NCBI RefSeq assembly: GCF_000317535.1
Contig: NC_019757.1
Span: forward strand, 409,001-473,000
Length of the DNA stretch: 64,000 nucleotides
Direction of reading: 5' to 3'
From: Cylindrospermum stagnale PCC 7417
Lineage (GTDB): Bacteria > Cyanobacteriota > Cyanobacteriia > Cyanobacteriales > Nostocaceae
Position numbers and translations under genes: made by a program. Position 1 is the first letter of the stretch. Every line of letters begins with the position of its first letter. Below are positions 1 through 8,339 of this stretch, piece after piece. Below the pieces are notes generated by a model, which was given only the letters and a program-made list of their open reading frames with translations, searched no databases and was not told the origin of the DNA.

Positions 1-1056
1 GCCAGAGAAAGTATTATTCTCTGGCTTTTGGGAGTAGATTTAAACCGGTTTGATTTGCTCAATCCTAAAGAACTGGAGATTGCCAAGCAAGCAATGGAAT
101 ATCGCTGGCGGATTTTACACCAGCGCTATCTGGGAATAGGACGAGAACGCGCTTATCGTAACCTGATACTTCGGTTGGGGAGTTTAGTAACATTACGCAA
201 TAAAATTCAGACTTGGGTTTCTCTCAGTCGCGATCGCCAGCGCAGTGTCATGGATGTACTGCAAGAAGTACTCCAAGAATTACTGCAAAGTGATCACTAT
301 ATGCAGCAACAAATGGCTTGTATTGCAGAATTTGCCAGTGATAGACGATTGCAAGATACTATGTTGTTTGCCAGCATAGAAGAGTATTGTTTGCGGCCAG
401 TACGCAATCAACCCCTACTGGTTTACCGCTTTGTCAACTACCTGCGCCGCACTCAGCGTGGTGGCTTAACTCAAGTGCCTGCCAGTGATTTGATTAGGCT
501 AGTTTCCGAAGAAGTTCTCACAGAAGATAGTGATAATAGGATTAACTTAGTCGATAGTCAGGCGATCGCAGAATATCAAGAGGCACGACAACTAGAAGAG
601 CAACAGGCCCTGCGTCAGGCAGTACATCAGCAATTGTCAAATTATTTACGCCAAAATCTGGGGCAAGAGGCAGTGGAGTGGCTACGACTGTATCTGCAAG
701 GGAAAACCCAGGAAGAGATTGCCAAGAAACTAAATAAGCCCATTAAGGAAGTATATCGGCTGCGAGAAAAAATTAGCTACCACGCGGTGCGCGTCTTTGC
801 TCTCAAAAGTAAACCAAAACTTGTGGATAACTGGCTCTCAATTTCCTTACAAGAACATAACTTAGGGCTAACACAAAACAAATGGCAGCAACTTGATCAA
901 CAATTGACTCCTGTGGAGCGGCAGATTCTAGATTTGCGGAGAGCAGGCAACTCAATAGAAGCAACAGCCCAACAGTTAAAACTTAAAACCCATCAGGTGC
1001 TCGGTGAATGGACTAAAATCTATCTCGCAGCCCAAGCTTTAAGAACTCAGGATTAA
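1..1056 (+). CDS. HetZ-related, sigma-region-4-like HTH protein (5' end outside window)
   Basis: The frame is open from base 1, so the true start lies upstream; the TTG at 28 is only the first candidate inside the window. The visible ~350 residues are helical. Near residue 225 (counted from the TTG) lies GKTQEEIAKKLNKP followed by a recognition-like helix, and near 295 a second unit, LTPVERQILDLRRAGNSIEA, both resembling sigma-70 region 4/LuxR-type helix-turn-helices. The pattern recalls cyanobacterial proteins annotated as HetZ-related; HetZ itself is an early heterocyst differentiation regulator. A DNA-binding role is inferred from the two HTH-like units, and the exact subfamily is from memory. 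A non-coding gap of about 295 bp follows, so it is not obviously co-transcribed with the next gene. Confidence 0.65.
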   Translation, partial: ARESIILWLLGVDLNRFDLLNPKELEIAKQAMEYRWRILHQRYLGIGRERAYRNLILRLGSLVTLRNKIQTWVSLSRDRQRSVMDVLQEVLQELLQSDHYMQQQMACIAEFASDRRLQDTMLFASIEEYCLRPVRNQPLLVYRFVNYLRRTQRGGLTQVPASDLIRLVSEEVLTEDSDNRINLVDSQAIAEYQEARQLEEQQALRQAVHQQLSNYLRQNLGQEAVEWLRLYLQGKTQEEIAKKLNKPIKEVYRLREKISYHAVRVFALKSKPKLVDNWLSISLQEHNLGLTQNKWQQLDQQLTPVERQILDLRRAGNSIEATAQQLKLKTHQVLGEWTKIYLAAQALRTQD

Positions 1057-1351
1057 CTAAAATCAAATATTCCCCTGATAGTAAATAACTCCCCAGTCTA
1101 GCAAGGGCTTTCCATTGAGGACGCTGCTGGTAGTAAACTAAAATAACTTTGGGTGATCGTCGCCAAGCTGGCCGCTTTTAATTTTAGTTTGATTTTAGAT
1201 TTAGGATTGGCACGCAATCTACAATCCTAAACTAATTTTCTATTTATTGTAGATAATTAAACTTTTATTACCATAACAAAGTATCCTGACTTGCCGCCCA
1301 CTAACTTAGAGGCAAAATAGTGATATAAAGAAACACTAACAAATCAAACCT

Positions 1352-2602
1352 ATGTTGTCTTCAGAGGGTAAACAAACTGATACCGCAGCGACTGGGCAGC
1401 AAACGCTAACCACTACCCAAACTAAGTGGCAGCAAGGGGGTGATCACGAGCAGATATTCCAGCTGATTGATAGTCTCTTGTCTTTTGAAGCTTGCCTCTA
1501 TCACCAAATTTTGCCCTTTGGATTAGAAGATAACAACCTGTTGTTAGGTATAGTTCATCCACAAGACACCGCTGCCCTAGAATACGTTGGTCGCATTTTG
1601 TCTTATATCAATTTCACAATGGTAACCGAGCCAATCACAGCCGACACTCACCGCACCATATTATCAGCCTACCTCAACTACAAAAATACATTCCCACCAG
1701 GTGCCGAACCAGAGTATCAGCCAATAAAGGAGTTGCTCTCACAAAGAAGTGCTGCCAGAATTGCCGAAAACCCTATTGCCCCTACAACTGACTACTCTGA
1801 ACCTAATTACCAACCGACACAGCTTGATCTGCCAACGGAAAGTAGTCAAAATCTTTGGCAGCGGGTAGATTTGCCCCCGATCCCAGATCTAGATAGCGCG
1901 TCTAAAACTAACAACCTCTTGACCCCCCTAAACCCAGATCAAGAGAATAGTTCCCAGGAAGCACTGCAACAAAACTTACCTATTTTGCCAGTACAAGTTC
2001 CCGAACTATTCAGTCCGATCGAGTTACTGGCTACACTACCACCCAAAAAATTACTGGAAGAATTACTAGGACGAGTTTTGGCTGGGGGAATTGGTCGGCT
2101 GTATTTAGAAAGACAACCTTACGAAGGCAGGATACTCTGGAGTGACAATGGAGTCTTGCAGTCTGTATTAGACAAACTGCCCCTCTCCGTGTTCCAAGGG
2201 GTGCTGAATGAATTAAAGCGGTTTACGTCCCTACCTGTTACCACAATGGCAGAACCAAAACAGGTAGAAAAGGAGTGCCTGTATCAACAAAACCGTTTGT
2301 TATTAAGGTTGCGAGTGATGCCGGGAATGTATGGCGAAGAGGCCACACTACAAGTGTTGCGAGGAGCAGCATTAAAGTTCTATCAACAACAACAGTTGAT
2401 GCATCTGAGCCGTGATACCTTAGGAATTACTAAGCAACTGAGCTTCATGTTGCATGAACTGCAAGAGCGGCTTTTGCTTCATTCTCCCCTTAACTCACAG
2501 CAATTAGAAGCTTTAACTACCCTAAATCAACTAGTGGAAAAATTAGACCAACAGGTCAAAATACTCGCATCCCATAGTCAGTCACCAGAAAACAGCAAGT
2601 AA
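1352..2602 (+). CDS. PilB/GspE-like protein lacking the ATPase core
   Basis: 416 residues. Residues ~30-110 look like the GspE/PilB N-terminal domain (GIVHPQDTAALEYVGRIL). A low-complexity Pro/Asn/Gln linker spans ~120-215. Residues ~220-345 resemble the N-terminal subdomain of the secretion ATPase, with the RLYLERQPYEGRILW and DGVLQSVLDKLP patterns. The protein then ends in a Gln/Leu-rich helical tail. No Walker A, Asp box or Walker B of a PilB/GspE motor is present, and the length is well below the ~670 residues usual for PilB. It is therefore probably a non-motor paralogue that could bind type IV pilus or secretion parts; that role is inference. No clear Shine-Dalgarno precedes the ATG. 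Confidence 0.6.
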   Translation: MLSSEGKQTDTAATGQQTLTTTQTKWQQGGDHEQIFQLIDSLLSFEACLYHQILPFGLEDNNLLLGIVHPQDTAALEYVGRILSYINFTMVTEPITADTHRTILSAYLNYKNTFPPGAEPEYQPIKELLSQRSAARIAENPIAPTTDYSEPNYQPTQLDLPTESSQNLWQRVDLPPIPDLDSASKTNNLLTPLNPDQENSSQEALQQNLPILPVQVPELFSPIELLATLPPKKLLEELLGRVLAGGIGRLYLERQPYEGRILWSDNGVLQSVLDKLPLSVFQGVLNELKRFTSLPVTTMAEPKQVEKECLYQQNRLLLRLRVMPGMYGEEATLQVLRGAALKFYQQQQLMHLSRDTLGITKQLSFMLHELQERLLLHSPLNSQQLEALTTLNQLVEKLDQQVKILASHSQSPENSK

Positions 2603-2805
2603 CAGTTCTCTCCGTGAAACTGCTGTTTTCAATCCCAATAGATAATTTGTTATGTTGTAATTGAAGCATGGACTGAACAACTTTAAAGGTTCCAGTTAAA
2701 TACGTGCAAACTTTGCTACCTAATTTAGCGAAAGATTACGGTTAAAAAAACTTATACTAGTAAACTTAGTTTTCGGCTCTAGAATTCATTTCCTGCAAAT
2801 ATTTC

Positions 2806-3489
2806 ATGCAAATTGAGGTTTTTAGTGATATTTTCCCTTTGATGAGTACAGCCAGTCCACAAACTTTGGAATGGCTGCTCAACGTGGCAATTGAACACGA
2901 ATACCCGTCTGGACGAGCTGTTGTGATGGAAGATGCTTGGGGTAATGCAGTTTACTTCTTAGTTTCTGGTTGGGTGAAAGTCCGGCGTACCAACGGGGAT
3001 GATTCTGTTGCACTGGCGATTTTAGGTCAGGGAGATTTTTTTGGCGAAATGGCGGTTTTGGATGAATCTCCCCGCTCAACTGATGTCATTGCCCTTTCAC
3101 CAGTGAAATTGCTGAGTGTTTCCAGAGAGCGTTTTATCCAAATCTTGTTTAAAGACCCTCAGTTACATCACCGGATGCTCCAACTGATGGTGCGGCGATT
3201 GCGGCAAATTAACCTGCGCTTGCAAATGCGGTCTTCACCACCAGCGGTCAAACTCGCCCATACCCTAGTTAGTTTGAGCGACAGCTATGGTCATGAATCA
3301 GCCGAAGGCAGGGAAATTTTTAATATTCCCTACAAAGATTTAGCAGAAGTGACAGAAATCAGCATTGAAGAAACCGCCAAAATCATGGAAAAGCTTCATG
3401 AAAAAGGATGGATCAAAATTAACAGTGCTAACAACATCATTTATCTAGTCAATTTCAAACAGTTGATGCATCTAGCTGGCAAAGTCTAA
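2806..3489 (+). CDS. Crp/Fnr family transcriptional regulator
   Basis: 227 residues. An N-terminal cyclic-nucleotide-binding beta-roll occupies ~15-125. Its phosphate-binding cassette reads FGEMAVLDESPRSTDV at ~78-93, matching the FGE(L/M)A...PR(A/S)(A/T) pattern of cAMP-binding CRP, so the Glu and Arg ligands are kept. A long dimerisation helix (~100-140) leads to a winged HTH at ~170-225 (DLAEVTEISIEETAKIMEKL). Cytosolic DNA-binding regulator; whether the ligand is cAMP, cGMP or another nucleotide cannot be settled from sequence. It is monocistronic: a 202-bp AT-rich gap precedes it and a heptamer repeat follows. It is distinct from NtcA. Confidence 0.85.
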   Translation: MQIEVFSDIFPLMSTASPQTLEWLLNVAIEHEYPSGRAVVMEDAWGNAVYFLVSGWVKVRRTNGDDSVALAILGQGDFFGEMAVLDESPRSTDVIALSPVKLLSVSRERFIQILFKDPQLHHRMLQLMVRRLRQINLRLQMRSSPPAVKLAHTLVSLSDSYGHESAEGREIFNIPYKDLAEVTEISIEETAKIMEKLHEKGWIKINSANNIIYLVNFKQLMHLAGKV

Positions 3490-3539
3490 TCAGTGTTGAG
3501 TGCTGAGTATTATGTCAATAGTCCACAGTTATTCAACAA

Positions 3540-3581
3540 TTGACTATTGACTATTGACTATTGACTATTAACTATTGACTA
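3540..3581 (+). repeat. Heptanucleotide short tandem repeat (TTGACTA)x6
   Basis: Six consecutive heptamers TTGACTA, the fifth being TTAACTA, lie between the Crp-type gene and the M61 peptidase. Heptanucleotide STRRs of this kind are typical intergenic sequences of heterocystous cyanobacteria. Confidence 0.95.
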
Positions 3582-3605
3582 ATAAATCAGGACTCATAAC
3601 TTAAG

Positions 3606-5390
3606 ATGACTGAAGTAACAGCACCTCGCTCCAACACCCAAGTTCAGAAAACTGAGCCGACGATTCATTACCTAGTGACAATGCCTCAACCAGAAACCCA
3701 TCTGTTTGAGGTGACTTTACACCTTGCTCACTACCCGTTGCCGATTCTCGATTTGAAACTGCCAGTGTGGACACCAGGTTCTTACCTAGTGCGAGAATAC
3801 GCTAAGAACTTACAAGATTTTGCCGCTTTTGCGGGAGATAAACCTTTGGCTTGGCGGAAACTTAGTAAAAATCACTGGCAGATAGAGAAAATAGGTGTTT
3901 CAGAATTAAGCGTAAGTTATCGCATTTTTGCGAATGAGCTTTCGGTACGTACAAATCACTTGGATGCTACCCACGGCTATTTTAATGGTGCGGCACTGTT
4001 TGTGAGAATACCGGGTTGGGAGGGGCTACCAATTCGCGTTACTATTGCACCACCGCGCCCAGAATGGCAGGTAACTACTGGTTTACCACAAGTTGCTGAG
4101 GAAGCTAATACTTTCTTGGCTACGGATTTTGATACTCTTGTGGATAGTCCGTTCGAGATTGGTTGCCACCAGTTATATCACTTTGAGGTATTGGGCAAAC
4201 CCCATGAATTGGCAATCTGGGGACAGGGAAATTTCCAACCGCAGCGGATGATTGCGGATTTCCAGAAAATTATCGAAGTGGAAGCGCAGATGTTTGGCGG
4301 TTTGCCATATCAACGATATGTGTTTCTGCTACATTTATTTAGCCAAGCTTTTGGCGGGTTGGAGCATAAAAACTGCTGTTCGTTAATTTACCAGCGTTTT
4401 GGGTTTCGCACTCAGGATAAGTACGATCGCTTTTTGCAGTTAGTAGCGCACGAGTTTTTTCACTTGTGGAATGTGAAGCGAATCCGCCCAATCGCCCTAG
4501 AAGTTTTTGATTACGACCAGGAAAACTATACACCATCCCTGTGGTTCTGTGAGGGAACTACGAGTTACTATGACTTGTTAATTCCAATGCGTGCGGGAAT
4601 TTATGATGCTAAGGCGTATTTGCATCATTTGGGCAAGGAAATTACTAGATATGAAACGACACCAGGGCGCAAAGTCCAACCCCTCTCTGAGTCGAGTTTT
4701 GACGCTTGGATTAAACTTTATCGCCCAGATGCTAATAGCGGTAATTCCCAAATCTCCTACTATTTAAAGGGGGAAATGGTGTCATTGTTGCTGGATTTAC
4801 TGATTCGGTCTCATCATCGCAATCAGCGATCGCTTGATGATGTGATGCTGAAAATGTGGCAGCAATTTGGACAAGGGGAAATTGGCTATACTCCAGAACA
4901 GTTGCAGGCTGTAATTGAATCTGTTGCGGGAAGGGATTTAGCAGATTTCTTTAACCGCTACCTGGACAGTACTGAAGAATTGCCCTTTGATCAGTATCTA
5001 GAACCTTTTGGATTGCAGTTGGTGGGGGAAGAGGAAGAACAACCTTACTTGGGTGTGAAGACAAATACAGAAAATGGGCGGGAGATGATTAAGTTTGTGG
5101 AAACGGATTCACCTGCACAAACAGCGGGAATTGATGCTGGGGATGAGTTGTTAGCAATTGATGGGATTAAGGTTGGGGCGAGTCAATTGAGCGAACGCTT
5201 GAAGGATTACCAACCAAACGACATGATCCAAGTTACAATCTTCCACCAAGACGAACTGCATACCTATTCTGTCACCCTTGCTGCACCACGTCCCACCAAG
5301 TATCAGGTAAAACCTGTTGAAAATCCTTCGCCCAAACAGATGGAGAATTTTGCAGGCTGGTTAGGTGTCCCGCTGGCAAGTCTTAGGTAA
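3606..5390 (+). CDS. M61 family metallopeptidase with C-terminal PDZ domain
   Basis: 594 residues, the usual length for M61 glycyl-aminopeptidase-like proteins. A beta-rich N-terminal domain (~20-180) precedes a thermolysin-type catalytic domain. The zinc motif HEFFH sits at ~281-285 in VAHEFFHLWNVKRIRP, and the downstream glutamate ligand is probably in FCEGTTSYYDLL (~313). A PDZ domain covers ~480-560 (YLGVKTN, SPAQTAGIDAGDELLAIDG). No signal peptide is evident, so the protein is probably cytosolic. It may trim peptides with N-terminal Gly/Ala, as known for family members. Convergent with comB, with a perfect hairpin just after the stop. Confidence 0.92.
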   Translation: MTEVTAPRSNTQVQKTEPTIHYLVTMPQPETHLFEVTLHLAHYPLPILDLKLPVWTPGSYLVREYAKNLQDFAAFAGDKPLAWRKLSKNHWQIEKIGVSELSVSYRIFANELSVRTNHLDATHGYFNGAALFVRIPGWEGLPIRVTIAPPRPEWQVTTGLPQVAEEANTFLATDFDTLVDSPFEIGCHQLYHFEVLGKPHELAIWGQGNFQPQRMIADFQKIIEVEAQMFGGLPYQRYVFLLHLFSQAFGGLEHKNCCSLIYQRFGFRTQDKYDRFLQLVAHEFFHLWNVKRIRPIALEVFDYDQENYTPSLWFCEGTTSYYDLLIPMRAGIYDAKAYLHHLGKEITRYETTPGRKVQPLSESSFDAWIKLYRPDANSGNSQISYYLKGEMVSLLLDLLIRSHHRNQRSLDDVMLKMWQQFGQGEIGYTPEQLQAVIESVAGRDLADFFNRYLDSTEELPFDQYLEPFGLQLVGEEEEQPYLGVKTNTENGREMIKFVETDSPAQTAGIDAGDELLAIDGIKVGASQLSERLKDYQPNDMIQVTIFHQDELHTYSVTLAAPRPTKYQVKPVENPSPKQMENFAGWLGVPLASLR

Positions 5391-5410
5391 AGAGTAAAAT
5401 CTTTTACTCT
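5391..5410. terminator. Perfect hairpin between convergent genes
   Basis: AGAGTAAAA and TTTTACTCT form a perfect 9-bp inverted repeat directly after the M61 stop codon and upstream (in plus orientation) of the end of comB. There is no long U-tract, so its role as a bidirectional terminator is only plausible. Confidence 0.4.
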
Positions 5411-5480
5411 ATAAAGTTTACCCCTTTCGAGACTGCTGCCTAGAAGGGGGCAAGTATAACCAGAAACCAGAATTTTTTGG

Positions 5481-6221
5481 TTATTTACTCTGACTTTTTA
5501 AAACACCTGGTTCGTGCTGAATCGGCAAAATATCCAAAATATCGGTTTGGGAACAATACTTGAGATCATCTAGACATTCCAGGCGCAGCAATCGCTTACC
5601 GTGACTAGCTTGGTGAAATAATCCTAATAAGTCATTTTGCCACTGAGAATAAAGAGCGATCGCACTCGCAACTTCATCATTACCAGTCAAATCCTCTAAA
5701 GAGGCGTGAGATTCTTTCCAGATACTGTGAGCGATCGCACCAGCACAAACTGTATCCTCTAGAGAAAAGCTGCCTTCCCAGCCAGAACCGACAATCCACA
5801 CCGTCTCTGGTTGTTTTTCTAAAAGAAATTTCACCACCGCTGCCCGGTTAATCAAGGCTGCTGCTAGGACAATGGGCGCCTCTTGTATTCGTTGTAAGGC
5901 CCGGGTGCCATTGGTGGTGCTGATAAACAAGCGCCGCCCCTGCACTAGTTCTGGTGTGCAGTCGAGGGGAGAATTACCCAACTCAAAGCCGGCAACTTTC
6001 GCACCGCCGCGTTCTCCAGCTCGTAATCTTTTTTCCGGGGGCCATTTTTCGCTCACTTCGACGAGTTGATCTAAATCGCTGAAGACTTGCACAGCCTCGC
6101 CTCCAGCCGCTAAAACCGTTGCCATTGTGCTAGTGGCCCGCAAGACATCGACGGCGATCGCGCATTCTGGTGCTTGATCAGTTGGCGTCAATTCCGGAGT
6201 GTGGTATATAAATAGCTTCAC
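5481..6221 (-). CDS. comB: ComB-like 2-phosphosulfolactate phosphatase
   Basis: 246 residues, GTG start. Family motifs are clear: [20 protein letters not shown] near the N terminus, [19 protein letters not shown] around 65-85, and STTNGTRAL around 100-110, followed by [23 protein letters not shown]. ComB enzymes are Mg-dependent acid phosphatases that hydrolyse 2-phosphosulfolactate to sulfolactate in archaeal coenzyme M biosynthesis. Homologues are widespread in cyanobacteria, where the physiological substrate is unclear. Single gene, convergent with the M61 peptidase; a ~290-bp gap separates it from the divergent blaI-like gene. Confidence 0.9.
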   Translation of the reverse strand: MKLFIYHTPELTPTDQAPECAIAVDVLRATSTMATVLAAGGEAVQVFSDLDQLVEVSEKWPPEKRLRAGERGGAKVAGFELGNSPLDCTPELVQGRRLFISTTNGTRALQRIQEAPIVLAAALINRAAVVKFLLEKQPETVWIVGSGWEGSFSLEDTVCAGAIAHSIWKESHASLEDLTGNDEVASAIALYSQWQNDLLGLFHQASHGKRLLRLECLDDLKYCSQTDILDILPIQHEPGVLKSQSK

Positions 6222-6512
6222 GCGCTGGATACACCTGCTCTAATACTACTGCCGTAATATTTTACCGAGTTAGGGGCACTAACTACAGTCGTATTTATTG
6301 ATGATTGGTATAACTTCGGATAAATGAAGAAATCCTAAAAAAGCCTGCTTTCATAGATTAGAGACTTTCAGACGTACTGCTCTATCTTGTAACCTGAGAA
6401 CAGAGAATAGATTTTCTGGCAGAATTCCGCCCCCAGAGGCTAGTCCTGTCCAATAAAAACCGAAATCTTCATCTACATTGCACTCATCTCCAATCCCACA
6501 TCTCAAATCAAT

Positions 6513-6932
6513 ATGGCACCTTTACCCGATTACCGCCCAAAACAACTGTCTGTAGGTCCTTTGGAAGCAGAAATTTTAAGTCTTATTTGGGAACTTGGTT
6601 CAGCTACAGTCAAAGATGTACACGATCGCATTTTGGCTGATCCCAACCGCGAATTAGCTTATACTTCTGTTACTACCGTTCTGCGTCGGCTTACCGAGAA
6701 AGGTTGGCTAGCCTGCGACAAACAGGGAAAGGCTTTCTATTGGCGGCCATTACTGACAGAGCAACAGGCACAGATGATTAAAGCACACGAGCAGTTGCAG
6801 CGATTTTTAGCGGTGGGGAATCCTGACGTAGTGGCAGCATTCGCTGATAGTCTGGATGAAGCGGCCAGTGAGCAAATAGAAGCGATCGCTAAACGGATTC
6901 AAGCCGCACGCCAAGCGAGGGAGGAACAATGA
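6513..6932 (+). CDS. BlaI/MecI/CopY family transcriptional repressor
   Basis: 139 residues with a winged helix at ~10-85: LEAEILSLIWELGSATVKDVHD, then YTSVTTVLRRLTEKGWLACDKQGKAFYWRP, the family signature. A helical dimerisation tail follows. Its stop overlaps the start of an M56-type membrane peptidase by ATGA, so the two are translationally coupled as in blaI-blaR1 systems, where the membrane peptidase triggers cleavage of the repressor. No beta-lactamase or penicillin-binding gene is adjacent, so the inducing signal and regulon are unknown. Confidence 0.9.
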   Translation: MAPLPDYRPKQLSVGPLEAEILSLIWELGSATVKDVHDRILADPNRELAYTSVTTVLRRLTEKGWLACDKQGKAFYWRPLLTEQQAQMIKAHEQLQRFLAVGNPDVVAAFADSLDEAASEQIEAIAKRIQAARQAREEQ

Positions 6933-7774
6933 TGCATCTGATGATGATTTTAATTGCTGTGACAGTTGCCTGGTGGTTGAGAACTTCTGGGAACGCAGAT
7001 CTTGGTAGTTGGAATCTGCGATGGCGGCGATCGCTATTTTTATTTCTCTTCCCCCCCTTGTTAATTTTCATGACAGCCAACGCCGTAGTCTGCATGGGCA
7101 CCCAAGGGAAAATGGGCGGGATGTATACAGACTCCTTCAGCTATGTATTAGCTTTAATTTGTCTAGCATTTTCTGCCGTTTTGTGTATCAAACTGGGTTT
7201 TCAGGGATGGAAATCTGTAAAATCCGCCCGCGACTGTCCCCAAGTGCATCTGGCTGGTAAACAAGTCCGGTTATTACAAACAGGGGCTTTGTTCGCTGGA
7301 CAAATGGGTTTTTGGCAACCTGAATTAGTCATTAGCCAGGGATTGCTGCAAACTCTCTCACCTACCCATTTAGAAAGCGTCTTAGCCCATGAGCAAGGGC
7401 ATTACCATTACAGGGATACATTCTGGTTTTTTTGGCTGGGTTGTGTGCGTTCCTGCACCGCCTGGTTGCCAAATACAGAGCCTTTGTGGGAAGAACTTTT
7501 AGCTTTGCGAGAACTCCGGGCTGATAGTTATGCTGCATCCCAAGTAGACCCCTTGGTGCTAGCAGAATCGCTGCTATTGGTAGTCACAAACAGCCCTGTA
7601 TCATCAGAAGTCTGCTGTGCCGCTTTGGGTTCTTCCAGTATAGGCGACCGTTTAGAGCAGAGAATAGAAGCTTTATTAACCCCACCAGAACCCACCCCAG
7701 AACCTCAAATGCTTTCCTGGCATAACTTTCTTTTAGCCTTCCTCCCTTTAATAACCGTAATTTTCCACGCTTAA
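6929..7774 (+). CDS. M56 (BlaR1-like) membrane metallopeptidase
   Basis: 281 residues. Hydrophobic segments lie near 1-15, 32-52, 68-88 and at the C terminus (~262-280). The zinc motif HEQGH is at ~153-157 in LAHEQGHYHYRDTFWFFW, and LRELRADSYAA downstream (~190) supplies the third ligand candidate. Unlike BlaR1 it has no extracellular penicillin-sensor domain, so it is a short M56 protease. It overlaps the BlaI-type repressor by 4 bp (start ATG in ATGATG). Likely role: inner-membrane protease that inactivates its partner repressor in response to an unknown signal. Confidence 0.85.
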   Translation: MMHLMMILIAVTVAWWLRTSGNADLGSWNLRWRRSLFLFLFPPLLIFMTANAVVCMGTQGKMGGMYTDSFSYVLALICLAFSAVLCIKLGFQGWKSVKSARDCPQVHLAGKQVRLLQTGALFAGQMGFWQPELVISQGLLQTLSPTHLESVLAHEQGHYHYRDTFWFFWLGCVRSCTAWLPNTEPLWEELLALRELRADSYAASQVDPLVLAESLLLVVTNSPVSSEVCCAALGSSSIGDRLEQRIEALLTPPEPTPEPQMLSWHNFLLAFLPLITVIFHA

Positions 7775-7892
7775 ATTATTCAACAAGAACCTCTCCCCGC
7801 CTTTGGCTGAAGCCAAAGTCTCCCCTATGAGATGAGGGTAATTAGCCCCATTCCCTTGTAGGGAAGGGGGTTGGGGGTTAGGTCTTTTTATA

Positions 7893-8150
7893 TCATTCTT
7901 CTTCTAGCAACAGTTCTACAAACTTTTGCACCAAAGGAACTTGAAAAGCATTAGCTTCTGGATTTAAAATTTCCTTTCGCACCAGTCTTTTCACAACACC
8001 TTTATCTTGCTGGGTGGGAGTTTCGCCGTAAATTAAACGTTTTAGGAAATTGCGATCGCTCACTGCTAAACTTTTCCATAACTCCCGAAAATATTGATCT
8101 CCCCTTTCCAGCACTTGGGGAATAATCACTAGCCTAGGGTGTACACACAA
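7893..8150 (-). pseudogene. Remnant of a STAND/AAA-like ATPase C terminus
   Basis: 85 codons. The sequence from about residue 13 (QVLERGDQYFRELWKSL...RLVRKEILNP) resembles the winged-helix end of cyanobacterial AAA-like/STAND ATPases, but no N-terminal part is attached. The frame upstream is closed by a stop, and the first residues come from a repeat-like junction (TGTACACACAAGT), a string also found at ~30371. It lies downstream of an intact STAND ATPase on the same strand, separated by a 150-bp inverted-repeat element. Most likely a decayed fragment; a short independent protein is possible. Confidence 0.4.
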
Positions 8151-8180
8151 GTTATCCGATTACCCAAAAGTCTTGAAAAA

Positions 8181-8329
8181 CCTCACCCTGTCCTGACGGA
8201 CATCCCTCTCCTTCACAAGGAGAGGGAAAAACATGACATCCCTCTTTTTCGCAAGCTAAGGGAAAGAAATAACATCCCTCTCCTTCACAAGGAGAGGGAC
8301 AGATTTTGCGTAGCAAAACCAGGGTGAGG
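8181..8329. mobile_element. MITE-like inverted-repeat element
   Basis: Perfect 10-bp inverted ends CCTCACCCTG (8181-8190) and CAGGGTGAGG (8320-8329) bound three hairpin units of the type CATCCCTCTCCTTCACAAGG...GAGAGGG at ~8201, ~8237 and ~8273. It sits between the STAND ATPase and the ATPase remnant. It has no coding capacity of its own; open frames across it are repeat artefacts. Confidence 0.7.
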
Positions 8330-8339
8330 TTCTGTGTCG

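Noticed and set aside
8139-8327. 62-codon open frame on the plus strand
   Set aside because: It is the translation of the hairpin units of the inverted-repeat element (repeated 'IPLLHKER' blocks).
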